Source of the DNA: Patescibacteria group bacterium
Lineage (GTDB): Bacteria; Patescibacteriota; Microgenomatia; UBA1400; PJMF01
Assembly: GCA_018816485.1 (NCBI GenBank)
Contig: JAHIVL010000032.1
Location: forward strand, 1-11,555
DNA: 11,555 bases
Direction of reading: 5' to 3'
Position numbers and translations under genes: made by a program. How positions within the stretch are numbered: the stretch's first letter is position 1; each line of letters opens with the position of its first letter. The notes below the pieces were generated by a model that saw only the letters and a program-made list of their open reading frames with translations, ran no database searches and was not told the origin of the DNA. Positions 1 to 6,803 of this stretch are shown here, piece after piece.

Positions 1-1
1 A

Positions 2-646
2 GACCAGTTGGTCAAAAATATTTCTGAAATTACCGAACCAATTGAACTTATTGAGAAACTTTCAGGTGTGGCGCATGAAACATATAAAGCAAAAGAAAAA
101 GCTGTTGGTGAAGATCAAATGAGAATGCTAGAAAAAATTGTGACCCTCACAACTTTGGACGAGAAATGGATGGATCATTTAGATTCTATGGATTCATTAA
201 AGCAAGGTATCTGGTTAAGAGGTGATAAAAGAACTGTTCTTTCTGAGTACAAAAAAGAAAGTTTTTCAATGTTCGAGGATTTAATTCAAAATATTGAATC
301 AACAATTACAAATAAAATTTTTAGAGTTCAATTCACATCAAATAGACCAATCCCTGTGAGATCGATTTTGGAAAATGCAGTTGAAATCAAGCCAGAATTG
401 GCAAGTAATTTGTCTAGTGCAGTTTCTACATCAAAAGCACCAGAGCAAAAACCAAGTAACGTCAAAGGCTCTCTTGGAGATTTGGCTTCAGCTATGGGTT
501 CAGTGGCAAAATCTGGTTCCACTAATCAAAAAGGAAACACTGCAACTGCTGCAGTAAAAATCAAAAGAAATGACCCTTGTCCTTGTGGTAGTGGTAAAAA
601 ATACAAAAAATGTGGTCTGATTGGCGCTCCAGAGCATAGAGGTTAA
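2..646 (+). CDS. secA: Protein translocase subunit SecA, C-terminal part (5' end outside window)
   Basis: SecA is the ATPase motor that drives preproteins through the SecYEG channel. The reading frame is already open at base 2, so this is the last ~214 codons of a gene that starts upstream. The segment DEKWMDHLDSMDSLKQGIWLRG is the typical helical-scaffold sequence of SecA, followed by an EYKKE stretch. The usual YAQRDP after LRG is replaced by DKRTV. A low-complexity linker rich in Ser, Ala and Lys leads to a C-terminal SEC-C zinc motif, NDPCPCGSGKKYKKCG. Three Cys ligands are present, but the fourth, usually Cys or His directly after the third, is Gly; a His lies six residues further on (APEHRG). 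The stop is 4 bases before the next gene's ATG, which suggests cotranscription. Identity is secure. Confidence 0.95.
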   Translation, partial: DQLVKNISEITEPIELIEKLSGVAHETYKAKEKAVGEDQMRMLEKIVTLTTLDEKWMDHLDSMDSLKQGIWLRGDKRTVLSEYKKESFSMFEDLIQNIESTITNKIFRVQFTSNRPIPVRSILENAVEIKPELASNLSSAVSTSKAPEQKPSNVKGSLGDLASAMGSVAKSGSTNQKGNTATAAVKIKRNDPCPCGSGKKYKKCGLIGAPEHRG

Positions 647-650
647 TTAT

Positions 651-1886
651 ATGGATAATATTGACCAAATATTAACTCAAATAAGATCGGAAGAAGAACG
701 TAATTTAAACTTTCTCCATCTAACTGCAAATGAAAATCAAATGAGTAATACTGCTAACTATTTTTTGGGATCAAAAATTAGTGAACGCTATTTCATGGGA
801 GCTGGCAAAGATGATGTTGTTGATTTTGGACACTTCACCGCTCTTGGATTTAAAGGAGTAGACAAACTAATAGTTTCTGCAGAAAATGCAGCTAAAGAAA
901 TGTTAAGTGCATCTAGTGTAAATCTTAACGTCCTCTCGGGTGTTCATGCCATGATGTCAGCTATTCTTTCTACAACAAACCCTGGCGATATTGTCATGAC
1001 CGTTCCGCTTGAATCAGGTGGACATTTTGCAACTAAAAAAATAATTGATGTAATTGGAAGAAAGCATGTTTATGCTGATTATGATTATGCAAATTTAAAA
1101 TTTGATACTGAAAAAATTGCTAAGAAATTCAAAGAAGAAAATGTGAAAGCTCTTTATTTAGATGTTTCTTACTACCTAAATCCTCACAATCTAAAGGAGA
1201 TCAGAAAATCAATTGGTGATAAGGCAATCATTATTTATGATGCCAGCCATACCATGGGACTTATCATGGGCCAACAGTTCCAATCACCACTTAAAGAAGG
1301 CGCTAACGTAATTTGTGCAAACACACACAAAACTTTGCCAGGTCCTCACAAAGGGATGATTGCATTCAGAGATAATGACTTAGCCGAAAAAGCTAATACA
1401 ATTATCAACAGCTGTCTTTACTCTACACCACACATGACTCATCTTATTGCTTTATCAATTACAATTCTTGAACTCAAAGAATTTGGTGTCGATTATGCTA
1501 AGCAAATCATTAGTAACTCAAATTCAATAGCGGAAGCATTTGTAAAATTAGGATATGAAGTTAGAAAAGCAAATACAGGCAGATATTCAGAAAACCATCA
1601 AGTTCATATTTTTATTGATGATAAGGGAGAAAAACTTTCACTTTATAAAAATTTACTAAATAATAACATTTCCACTAATTTTGAAAATTCAGAACTCACT
1701 CTGAATAACAGAATGTACATCAGGCTGGGAACTGCCGAAATTACTCGCCGTGGAATGAAAACAGAAGAAATGTCTGTAATTGCAGACCTTGTAGATAGAG
1801 CACTCAAAGGGGAAGATGTCATAAATAAAGTTATAAATTTGAACTCAAAACATCCAAAAATATTATATTCCTTTGATAATAATTAG
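651..1886 (+). CDS. Serine hydroxymethyltransferase-like PLP enzyme (possibly folate-independent)
   Basis: A fold-type I PLP enzyme of 411 residues, about the length of bacterial GlyA, which interconverts serine and glycine with tetrahydrofolate. PLP-site residues of SHMT are visible: ESGGH (His stacking on PLP), YDASHTMG (Asp and His), NTHKTLPGP (Schiff-base Lys) and the carboxylate-binding Arg in YIRLGTAEITRRG. The N-terminal motif is TANEN rather than the usual SEN form. Where E. coli GlyA has GSQLTNKYAEG this protein has GSKISERYFMG at the same distance from the Asn-Glu-Asn motif, so the Glu needed for folate-dependent catalysis is Met. The YYGG segment after it is also unlike GlyA. SHMT-related threonine aldolases or transaldolases are alternatives, so no symbol is given. 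ATG 651 is chosen because AGAGG lies 9 bases upstream and the protein aligns from there; a longer frame would overlap secA. Confidence 0.8.
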   Translation: MDNIDQILTQIRSEEERNLNFLHLTANENQMSNTANYFLGSKISERYFMGAGKDDVVDFGHFTALGFKGVDKLIVSAENAAKEMLSASSVNLNVLSGVHAMMSAILSTTNPGDIVMTVPLESGGHFATKKIIDVIGRKHVYADYDYANLKFDTEKIAKKFKEENVKALYLDVSYYLNPHNLKEIRKSIGDKAIIIYDASHTMGLIMGQQFQSPLKEGANVICANTHKTLPGPHKGMIAFRDNDLAEKANTIINSCLYSTPHMTHLIALSITILELKEFGVDYAKQIISNSNSIAEAFVKLGYEVRKANTGRYSENHQVHIFIDDKGEKLSLYKNLLNNNISTNFENSELTLNNRMYIRLGTAEITRRGMKTEEMSVIADLVDRALKGEDVINKVINLNSKHPKILYSFDNN

Positions 1887-1901
1887 ACTTACTACTCAGT
1901 C

Positions 1902-1912
1902 TGATATAAAAT
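1902..1912 (+). promoter_or_regulatory. Extended -10 promoter of prs, leaderless arrangement
   Basis: TGATATAAAAT fits an extended -10 element (TGN followed by a TATAAT-like hexamer). The hexamer ends 6 to 8 bases before the prs ATG at 1919, so transcription would begin at or within a base or two of the start codon. No Shine-Dalgarno sequence precedes that ATG. Read from sequence only. Confidence 0.55.
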
Positions 1913-1918
1913 AGCTCC

Positions 1919-2815
1919 ATGAAACTAATTTCTGGATCCTCAAACAAACCATTGGCTGAAAGTATTGCTAAAAAACTTGGTATAGAGATGCTCGATGTTG
2001 AAATTTCTAAGTTTGAGAATGGAGAAAAAAAAGTTGCTATAAGTGGCAACCTTCACGGAGAAAATGTCTGCCTCGTTCAATCATTTTCAAATCCGGTTGA
2101 TGAAAATATCATTGAATTTTTATTATTAGCAGACGCCTTAAAAAGAATGGGTGTCCGCCATATTAATTTGGTTTTACCATGGATGGGATACTCACTCCAA
2201 GACAAAGTCTTTGCTAGTGGCTCACCAATTTCCGCAAAAGTAGTTGCCGATTTAATTTCTAATTCAGATGTCAAAAGAATTTTTCTGCTAGATCTTCATA
2301 ACACAAGTATTCCAGGATTTTTCTCAAAGCCAGCGCATCACGATTCAGCAATCGATCTTTTCGTGAACTTTGCTAAATTAAACTTTAAACAAGAAAATAC
2401 AATTGTGGTTAGCCCTGACTTTGGGGGACTCAAACGTGCAAGAGTTTTTGCTGATAAATTAAATTTAGATCTAGTAAATATTGATAAACACCGAGATTAT
2501 AAAACTGGTAAAGTTACTCCTATGGGTGTGACCGGAGATGTTACTGGAAAAATTTGCATCATCTATGACGATGTAATTAATACTGGAGGCACAGTTGTAG
2601 AAGTCGCAAAATACCTAAAAGAAAAAGGTGCGAGTGAAGTTCATTTTCTAATCACCCACGCTTTGTTTGCAGGAAATGCTATTCAATTAATGGAAAATGA
2701 AAACATTGATAGTGTAGTAATCACAAATTCAATTAATCATGACTCGCTTCCAAATAAAATTAAGGTATTGGACTGCGCATCTATTTTTGAAAATAATTTA
2801 AGGAAATGGCTTTGA
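1919..2815 (+). CDS. prs: Ribose-phosphate pyrophosphokinase (PRPP synthetase)
   Basis: Transfers pyrophosphate from ATP to ribose 5-phosphate, giving PRPP for purine, pyrimidine and other nucleotide synthesis. The 298-residue protein shows the family landmarks: FENGEKKVAI (residues 32-41), the dimer segment LPWMGYSLQDKVF, LLDLHNTSIPGFF, VSPDFGGLKRAR, the catalytic loop IDKHRDY, and the PRPP-binding loop IYDDVINTGGT (residues 215-225). The usual YARQDR is YSLQDKVF. The K-F ending and following PISAK resemble archaeal-type enzymes more than the classical bacterial class, so allosteric control may differ; that is inference. It has its own extended -10 box at the start codon and its last 10 bases overlap the proposed proS start. 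The stop codon is TGA, which shows that TGA is not reassigned here. Confidence 0.93.
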   Translation: MKLISGSSNKPLAESIAKKLGIEMLDVEISKFENGEKKVAISGNLHGENVCLVQSFSNPVDENIIEFLLLADALKRMGVRHINLVLPWMGYSLQDKVFASGSPISAKVVADLISNSDVKRIFLLDLHNTSIPGFFSKPAHHDSAIDLFVNFAKLNFKQENTIVVSPDFGGLKRARVFADKLNLDLVNIDKHRDYKTGKVTPMGVTGDVTGKICIIYDDVINTGGTVVEVAKYLKEKGASEVHFLITHALFAGNAIQLMENENIDSVVITNSINHDSLPNKIKVLDCASIFENNLRKWL

Positions 2816-4269
2816 AAAGAAATCTAACACTAAAATCTGAAAACATGAGTAAGTGGTATACCCAAGTTATCCAGCAAGCTAAACTTGCAGATTACTCGCC
2901 AGTCAAAGGCTGTATGGTTTTTAGACCAAATGGTTATGGAATTTGGGAAAATATTCAAAAAAGTTATCAAAAGTTACTTGATAAAATGGAGGTTAAAAAT
3001 GCCTACTTTCCAATTTTTATTCCAATGTCTTTTTTAGAAAAAGAAGCTGATCATGTAGAAGGTTTTGCGCCTGAATTGGCTATTGTCACTCATGCGGGCG
3101 GAGAAGAGTTGGCAGAAAAATTAGCAATTCGCCCAACCTCAGAAACAATCATGTATGACATGTACAGTAAGTGGGTTCAATCACATCGAGATTTACCTAT
3201 TAAAATTAATCAATGGAACAATGTAGTGCGATGGGAAAAAAGAACTAGTTTTTTCTTGAGAACCACTGAATTTTTATGGCAAGAAGCACATAGTGCACAC
3301 GCAGATAAACAAGAAGCAATAGACTTGATGTATGAAGCGCTTGAATCATATCGAAAAATTGCTGAAGAAATATTGGCAATCCCTGTTGTAAAAGGCAAAA
3401 AAAGTGAATCCGAAAAGTTTGCGGGAGCTGAAATCACCACAACCATAGAAGCTATGATGCCAGATGGAAAAGCTTTGCAGTCGGGAACAAGTCATCACCT
3501 CGGTCAAAATTTTTCTAAAAAAGATGCCTTTAATATTTCTTTCCAAAATAGTGAAGGCCAAACTGAGTATACTTATCAAAACAGTTGGGGTCTTTCTACC
3601 AGAATAATTGGTGCAATTATCATGACTCATGGAGATGATGATGGAATTGTCATGCCACCAAAAATTGCTCCAACTCAGGTTATTGTTGTTGCAGCGTCTC
3701 AAGATGATGATATCGTTAGAAAAACAAACGAAATTAAAAAGCAGTTAATTAAGGCTGACATCAGAACTTCAGTTGATACATCAGATCAAACTTCTCTTGG
3801 ATGGAAACTTAATGATGCCGAGCTAACTGGCATTCCCATAACATTAATTGTTGGAAAACGAGAATTAGAAAGTGGCAACTTAACCGCAAGTATTCGCTTC
3901 ACAAAAACAAAACAGAAGATTTCTCTCGACAACTTAGTCTCAAATCTCACAAATCTGCTGGACACTATCCAAGCTAATATGTTCAATAAAGCAGTTGAGA
4001 AAACTAATGAGCTAAGATTTTCTGCAGAGACTTATGATGAATTTAAAAAAATTATGCTAGAAAACAGAGGTTTTATTAAAGCATTTTGGTGTGAAAATAA
4101 AGCTTGCGAGAAAGCAATTAAAGAAGAAACCAAAGCAACAACTAGATGTTTGCCTTTTTTATTTAACCAAGAAAGCGCAAAAAGTCCTAAGTATAAGGAA
4201 GAATCTGGAACATGCATAAAATGTGGTAGCAAAGCTACACATAGATGGTTATTTGCTCAAGCATATTAA
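2806..4269 (+). CDS. proS: Prolyl-tRNA synthetase, archaeal/eukaryotic type
   Basis: Charges tRNA-Pro with proline; a cytoplasmic class II synthetase. The N-terminal part SKWYTQVIQQAKLADYSPVKGCMVFRPNGYGIWE is diagnostic of the type without the bacterial editing insertion. Motif 2 begins at Arg142 (RWEKRTSFFLRTTEFLWQE). Motif 3 lies near residues 269-285 (GAIIMTHGDDDGIVMPP). An anticodon-binding domain follows, then a C-terminal zinc-type domain with Cys429, Cys434, Cys470 and Cys473, and a terminal Tyr as is usual for this type. At 487 residues it has normal length. The start is uncertain. ATG 2806 overlaps the end of prs by 10 bases, with AGGA only 1-2 bases upstream. ATG 2845 begins at MSKWY, where homology starts, but has no visible ribosome site. 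Translational coupling to prs is likely in either case. Confidence 0.95.
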   Translation: MALKRNLTLKSENMSKWYTQVIQQAKLADYSPVKGCMVFRPNGYGIWENIQKSYQKLLDKMEVKNAYFPIFIPMSFLEKEADHVEGFAPELAIVTHAGGEELAEKLAIRPTSETIMYDMYSKWVQSHRDLPIKINQWNNVVRWEKRTSFFLRTTEFLWQEAHSAHADKQEAIDLMYEALESYRKIAEEILAIPVVKGKKSESEKFAGAEITTTIEAMMPDGKALQSGTSHHLGQNFSKKDAFNISFQNSEGQTEYTYQNSWGLSTRIIGAIIMTHGDDDGIVMPPKIAPTQVIVVAASQDDDIVRKTNEIKKQLIKADIRTSVDTSDQTSLGWKLNDAELTGIPITLIVGKRELESGNLTASIRFTKTKQKISLDNLVSNLTNLLDTIQANMFNKAVEKTNELRFSAETYDEFKKIMLENRGFIKAFWCENKACEKAIKEETKATTRCLPFLFNQESAKSPKYKEESGTCIKCGSKATHRWLFAQAY

Positions 4270-4284
4270 ATAAAACGCATAGCT

Positions 4285-4293
4285 TGCTAAATT
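4285..4293 (+). promoter_or_regulatory. Extended -10 promoter of the DUF4258-like gene, leaderless arrangement
   Basis: TGCTAAATT is a TGN plus TATAAT-like hexamer ending 5 bases before the ATG at 4299. There is no Shine-Dalgarno sequence between them, so the mRNA would start on or next to the start codon. The hexamer is a weaker match than at prs. Confidence 0.4.
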
Positions 4294-4298
4294 AAACT

Positions 4299-4655
4299 AT
4301 GTCCAATTCTTATAAAAACATCATCTTCACCAAACACGCTTTAGAAAGAATGGATAAGCGTTCAATTTCCAAAGATAAAATTTGGCAGGTGGTAAATCAT
4401 CCAGATAAAACTTTCACCCCAAAGAGCGCGGACAAAAATGATTCTGGAGGCTACAAAAATAATATCGGTAACTCAAAAAAAGTGAGCAGGAAATATCTTA
4501 AAAAAATTAGTGACAGAAAATACCAAGCAATAGCAACTTACTTACCCAAAGAAAAAAAATACTTGGTGATCTCGACTTGTGTTAGGGGAGAAGATGATAA
4601 ACAAAATATCATTTGGTGGATTATAAAAAAACTTTTTAGCAAACGAACTTATTAA
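4299..4655 (+). CDS. Small DUF4258-like protein
   Basis: A basic protein of 118 residues. The N-terminal part IIFTKHALERMDKRSISKDKIWQVVNHPDKTF matches the pattern of the DUF4258 family: a Thr-Lys-His-Ala start, an ER..KR segment, then a helix ending in a Pro-containing loop. The later strand pair RKYQAIATYLPKEKKYLVISTCV fits the small alpha/beta fold of that family. A linker of about 25 residues rich in Lys, Ser and Gly lies between the two halves. DUF4258 proteins are small, of unknown function, and sometimes compared with RelE-like toxin folds; no antitoxin gene is next to this one, so I do not call it a toxin. It stands alone between proS and the 4656-4960 gap. Family assignment is by motif only. 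Confidence 0.7.
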   Translation: MSNSYKNIIFTKHALERMDKRSISKDKIWQVVNHPDKTFTPKSADKNDSGGYKNNIGNSKKVSRKYLKKISDRKYQAIATYLPKEKKYLVISTCVRGEDDKQNIIWWIIKKLFSKRTY

Positions 4656-4706
4656 CGCATAAATTGCAATAATTATTACGCAAGAAATACGCAATATTCT
4701 ATCTTA

Positions 4707-4884
4707 TATAATATTTAGTTCGCTATCTGGAGTTGATGTTATACCACTAAACATCAATGCATTTTACTTCTATTCTTTTCTAGATATTTTCGTATATTAC
4801 CATTACATCCCGGTGAGGATACGCCCACTGCGAAATCTCTATTTAAACTTGTTTTAAATATGAACCTCGCGGTGGGTTTTTTTT
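4707..4884 (+). ncRNA. Candidate small RNA, about 165 nt (promoter box to terminator)
   Basis: A perfect TATAAT at 4707-4712 would start transcription near 4719, and a strong intrinsic terminator ends at 4884. Between them is one clear hairpin (TTGATGTT / AACATCAA) and a short one, ATCC / GGAT, at 4807-4820. I looked for the signal recognition particle RNA core, tmRNA and RNase P landmarks and saw none. A leader with attenuation is the alternative, but the next gene has its own promoter after the terminator. No -35 box is convincing. Confidence 0.35.
4824..4884 (+). terminator. Intrinsic terminator with branched loop
   Basis: CCCACTGCGA (4824-4833) pairs with TCGCGGTGGG (4867-4876), 10 bp with one G-T wobble, followed by eight T (4877-4884). 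The 33-base loop contains its own AT hairpin, ATTTAAA / TTTAAAT. The GC-rich stem and T run are unmistakable. The large structured loop is unusual for a plain terminator. Confidence 0.75.
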
Positions 4885-4944
4885 GTTAAAATTATCGACA
4901 CTAAATTACAATACAAAACGCCAGGTGGCTAGTACCCACCGAAA

Positions 4945-4953
4945 TGATATACT
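4945..4953 (+). promoter_or_regulatory. Extended -10 promoter of the DHH gene, leaderless arrangement
   Basis: TGATATACT is an extended -10 box. The hexamer TATACT (4948-4953) ends 7 bases before the ATG at 4961, which places the transcription start at the A of the start codon. There is no ribosome site before that ATG. This decides the start against the longer upstream frame. Confidence 0.6.
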
Positions 4954-4960
4954 ACATCTT

Positions 4961-5902
4961 ATGGAAAGACAGCTCATCATCACTCACCACGCCCCTGATA
5001 TTGACGCTATAGGTGCTGTTTGGATTCTCAAAAGATTTGATATGAATAAATATGCGGATGCAAAACTTGCTTTTGTAAATCCTGGAGAAACTATCTCTAT
5101 GGATGCTGCAAATGAACTAGGTTTTCAACTTTATAACACCACTCACGTTGACACTGGCCTAGGTAGATTTGATCATCATCAACCTGATAAAGGCATGCAA
5201 AGACTTAGCGCGACTATGCTTGTTCATGATTATGTAGTTTCAAAAAATCTCAGTTTAGAAAAAAATGAAGCTTTAGATATCATCATTGAATTTATCACTC
5301 AAATTGATCATTTTGAAGAAATTTATTGGCCGGATGCAGGATCGTATCGCTATGCTTTTTTAATTCATGAATTAATAAGAGGTATTGAATTTGCTGATCC
5401 TCATAACGATGAATCTCAAATGCAGTTTGGCCTAACTTGTTTGGACAGTGCATACGCAGTGCTAACTCAACAAGTTAAAGCAAAAGAAATTATTGCAGAA
5501 AAAGGGCGAGAATTCACAATAGATAGAAGTGATGATGATAAAAATGTTGAAATAAAATGCCTGGCACTCTTAACAAGAAATGACGATACTCTGAAAATCG
5601 CTCAAAAACAAGGTTTCGAACTAGTAATTAGAAAAGATCAAAAACTTGGTAACATTAGAATTAAAGTTAGACCAGATAGTAAAATACATTTAAAACCTCT
5701 TTATAAAGCGATTACAGCTGTTGATCCTAAAGCAACTTGGTATTACCATCCAAGCGGAAAAATGCTACTTAATGGTACAAAGAAACATCATAATCAGATC
5801 CCAAGCAAATTAAGTGTTGACGAAGTAATAAATCTTACAAAAATATCTTTATCAAATAAAACAAAAAACGAAAAAAATAAGGAACAAAATGACACAAAAT
5901 AA
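4961..5902 (+). CDS. DHH-superfamily phosphoesterase-like protein
   Basis: A 313-residue protein with the four metal-binding motifs of DHH phosphoesterases in the right order. Motif I is HHAPDID (His9, Asp13, Asp15, fitting HxxxDxD). Motif II is Asp64 in HVDTG. Motif III is FDHHQ (Asp71, His72, His73). Motif IV is Asp116 in QIDHFEE. Relatives include nanoRNases, cyclic dinucleotide phosphodiesterases, RecJ and pyrophosphatases; the motifs do not tell which substrate applies. The C-terminal third (GNIRIKVRP..., WYYHPSGKMLLNG) may be the substrate-binding lobe, although a textbook GGGH of DHHA1 is absent. The gene overlaps the next, a HIT hydrolase, by 14 bases, so the two are probably translated from one mRNA; both families act on phosphoesters or nucleotides. 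The specific function is unknown. Confidence 0.75.
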   Translation: MERQLIITHHAPDIDAIGAVWILKRFDMNKYADAKLAFVNPGETISMDAANELGFQLYNTTHVDTGLGRFDHHQPDKGMQRLSATMLVHDYVVSKNLSLEKNEALDIIIEFITQIDHFEEIYWPDAGSYRYAFLIHELIRGIEFADPHNDESQMQFGLTCLDSAYAVLTQQVKAKEIIAEKGREFTIDRSDDDKNVEIKCLALLTRNDDTLKIAQKQGFELVIRKDQKLGNIRIKVRPDSKIHLKPLYKAITAVDPKATWYYHPSGKMLLNGTKKHHNQIPSKLSVDEVINLTKISLSNKTKNEKNKEQNDTK

Positions 5903-6392
5903 AAACTGTATTTTTTGTTTAATTGCAAAAGGAGAAATCTCATCGCACCAAATTTGGTCTGATGATAAACACATAGCTTTTCTGTCAATTTTTCCAAATA
6001 CAGAAGGCTTTACAGTTGTCATGCCAAAAGATCATCATAGCAGCTATGCTTTTGATCAAGATGATAAAGTACTTCAAGATTTACTTATTGCAACCAAAAA
6101 AACTGCCAAAATTCTGGACAATTATTTTAGTGATGTCTCTAGAACAGGAATGTTTTTTGAAGGTTTTGGGGTCGATCACTTACACTCAAAACTTTTCCCT
6201 ATGCATGGCACCGGCAACCTAAGTGAGTGGCAACCAATCGAGAGCAAAAAAAACACTAGCTACTACGAACAATACCCAGGATTTCTGTCTTCCAATGATT
6301 CCTTGCCAGCTGATAATGAAAAATTAGCCAAGCTTGCTAAAAAAATTAGACAAAATAAAGAAGGTGAAGCAAGAGAAGTTAGCCTGAAATAA
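5889..6392 (+). CDS. HIT-family nucleotide hydrolase/transferase-like protein
   Basis: A 167-residue histidine-triad protein; HIT enzymes cleave nucleotide-phosphate bonds. It opens with a Cys7-x-x-Cys10 pair in NCIFCLIAKGE, as in zinc-binding HINT-like proteins. The usual strand segment IAFLSIFPNTEGFTVVMPKDHH follows. The triad segment reads VDHLHSKLFPMHG. His97 and His99 are present, the latter in the position of the catalytic nucleophile, but the third His of HxHxH is Lys101. Another His follows at 106. A charged tail of about 50 residues is extra compared with HINT. AAGGA lies just before the ATG, and the start overlaps the end of the DHH gene. Family is confident; substrate is not known. 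Confidence 0.88.
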   Translation: MTQNKNCIFCLIAKGEISSHQIWSDDKHIAFLSIFPNTEGFTVVMPKDHHSSYAFDQDDKVLQDLLIATKKTAKILDNYFSDVSRTGMFFEGFGVDHLHSKLFPMHGTGNLSEWQPIESKKNTSYYEQYPGFLSSNDSLPADNEKLAKLAKKIRQNKEGEAREVSLK

Positions 6393-6406
6393 AATCTCAA
6401 AATTAA

Positions 6407-6415
6407 TGTTATAAT
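6407..6415 (+). promoter_or_regulatory. Extended -10 promoter of rpsU
   Basis: TGTTATAAT is a perfect extended -10 element. Transcription would start near 6422, giving an untranslated leader of about 65 bases before the ATG at 6487. No good -35 hexamer is visible at the usual distance. Confidence 0.65.
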
Positions 6416-6472
6416 GTTAGCCCTGTCTTGATAAGTAAAAAATCATAATTGAAATCAAAACACATTTGGAGA

Positions 6473-6480
6473 GGAGGTGA
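6473..6480 (+). promoter_or_regulatory. Strong Shine-Dalgarno site of rpsU
   Basis: GGAGGTGA lies 6 bases before the ATG and is an 8-base complement of the usual anti-SD sequence. It is by far the strongest ribosome site in the window and fixes the start of rpsU. Confidence 0.85.
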
Positions 6481-6486
6481 GTAAGA

Positions 6487-6738
6487 ATGCCTATCATAAT
6501 TAAAGCAAAAGCGGGCGATAGCACCCACGATGTTATTAAAAAATTTAAAAAAGCAGTTGTTAATTCTGATATTGTTCAGAAAACAAGAGATAGGAAATAT
6601 TACGTCAAACCTTCTCAAGAAAGAGCTGTTAAAAAAACTGAACGAAGAAGACTTAGAAAACGCTCTAGAAGTTTGAAGAAAATGAAAAATATTTCCCAAA
6701 CCGCGCTACAAAGAATAAGCGAGAGACTAAGTAAGTAA
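6487..6738 (+). CDS. rpsU: Small ribosomal subunit protein bS21
   Basis: A basic 83-residue protein of the 30S subunit, which sits near the 3' end of 16S rRNA and supports initiation. The pattern IIKAKAGDSTHDVIKKFKKAVVNSDIVQKTRDRKYYVKPSQERAVKK is that of bS21: an N-terminal strand, a KKFKK helix, the R-YY-KPS segment, then a long Lys/Arg-rich helix. It is slightly longer than the E. coli protein (71). It is a one-gene unit with its own promoter, leader, very strong ribosome site and terminator. That contrasts with the neighbouring genes, which look leaderless or coupled. Confidence 0.95.
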   Translation: MPIIIKAKAGDSTHDVIKKFKKAVVNSDIVQKTRDRKYYVKPSQERAVKKTERRRLRKRSRSLKKMKNISQTALQRISERLSK

Positions 6739-6760
6739 TTCTATTAATTGAAATTTGAAG

Positions 6761-6793
6761 AAAAGCCGCATTTCTTAATGCGGCTTTTTAATT
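6761..6793 (+). terminator. Intrinsic terminator after rpsU
   Basis: AAAAGCCGCATT (6761-6772) pairs perfectly with AATGCGGCTTTT (6777-6788) around a TCTT loop, and the T run continues. The flanking A run means it could also act on the minus strand for the convergent gene. Confidence 0.9.
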
Positions 6794-6803
6794 TTACATT
6801 AAA

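Larger units (their letters stand above)
4656..4960 (+). other. Intergenic region of about 305 bases with RNA-like structure
   Basis: No convincing protein-coding frame. From left to right it holds an AT-rich stretch, a TATAAT box (4707-4712), a hairpin with perfect 8-bp arms (4733-4740 and 4750-4757), a pyrimidine-rich stretch, a GC-richer segment from about 4807, an intrinsic terminator with eight T (4824-4884), and the -10 box of the next gene (4945-4953). A frame continuous with the DHH gene is open back to about 4883, but it lies on the terminator and has no ribosome site, so it is not used. Confidence 0.6.

Noticed and set aside
621..650. Earlier start for the SHMT-like gene inside secA
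   Set aside because: It would use a TTG overlapping secA; ATG 651 with AGAGG in front is better placed.
3346..3702. 118-codon minus-strand frame inside proS
   Set aside because: It lies wholly within a conserved synthetase gene; its protein is Cys/His/Ser-rich without family motifs, typical of a shadow frame.
4299..4655. Toxin-antitoxin pair around the DUF4258-like gene
   Set aside because: No small antitoxin frame lies next to it; the flanks are proS and a noncoding gap.
4883..4960. Longer start for the DHH protein (26 more residues)
   Set aside because: It would begin on the terminator T run, span the -10 box, and has no ribosome site; the metal motif begins right after ATG 4961.
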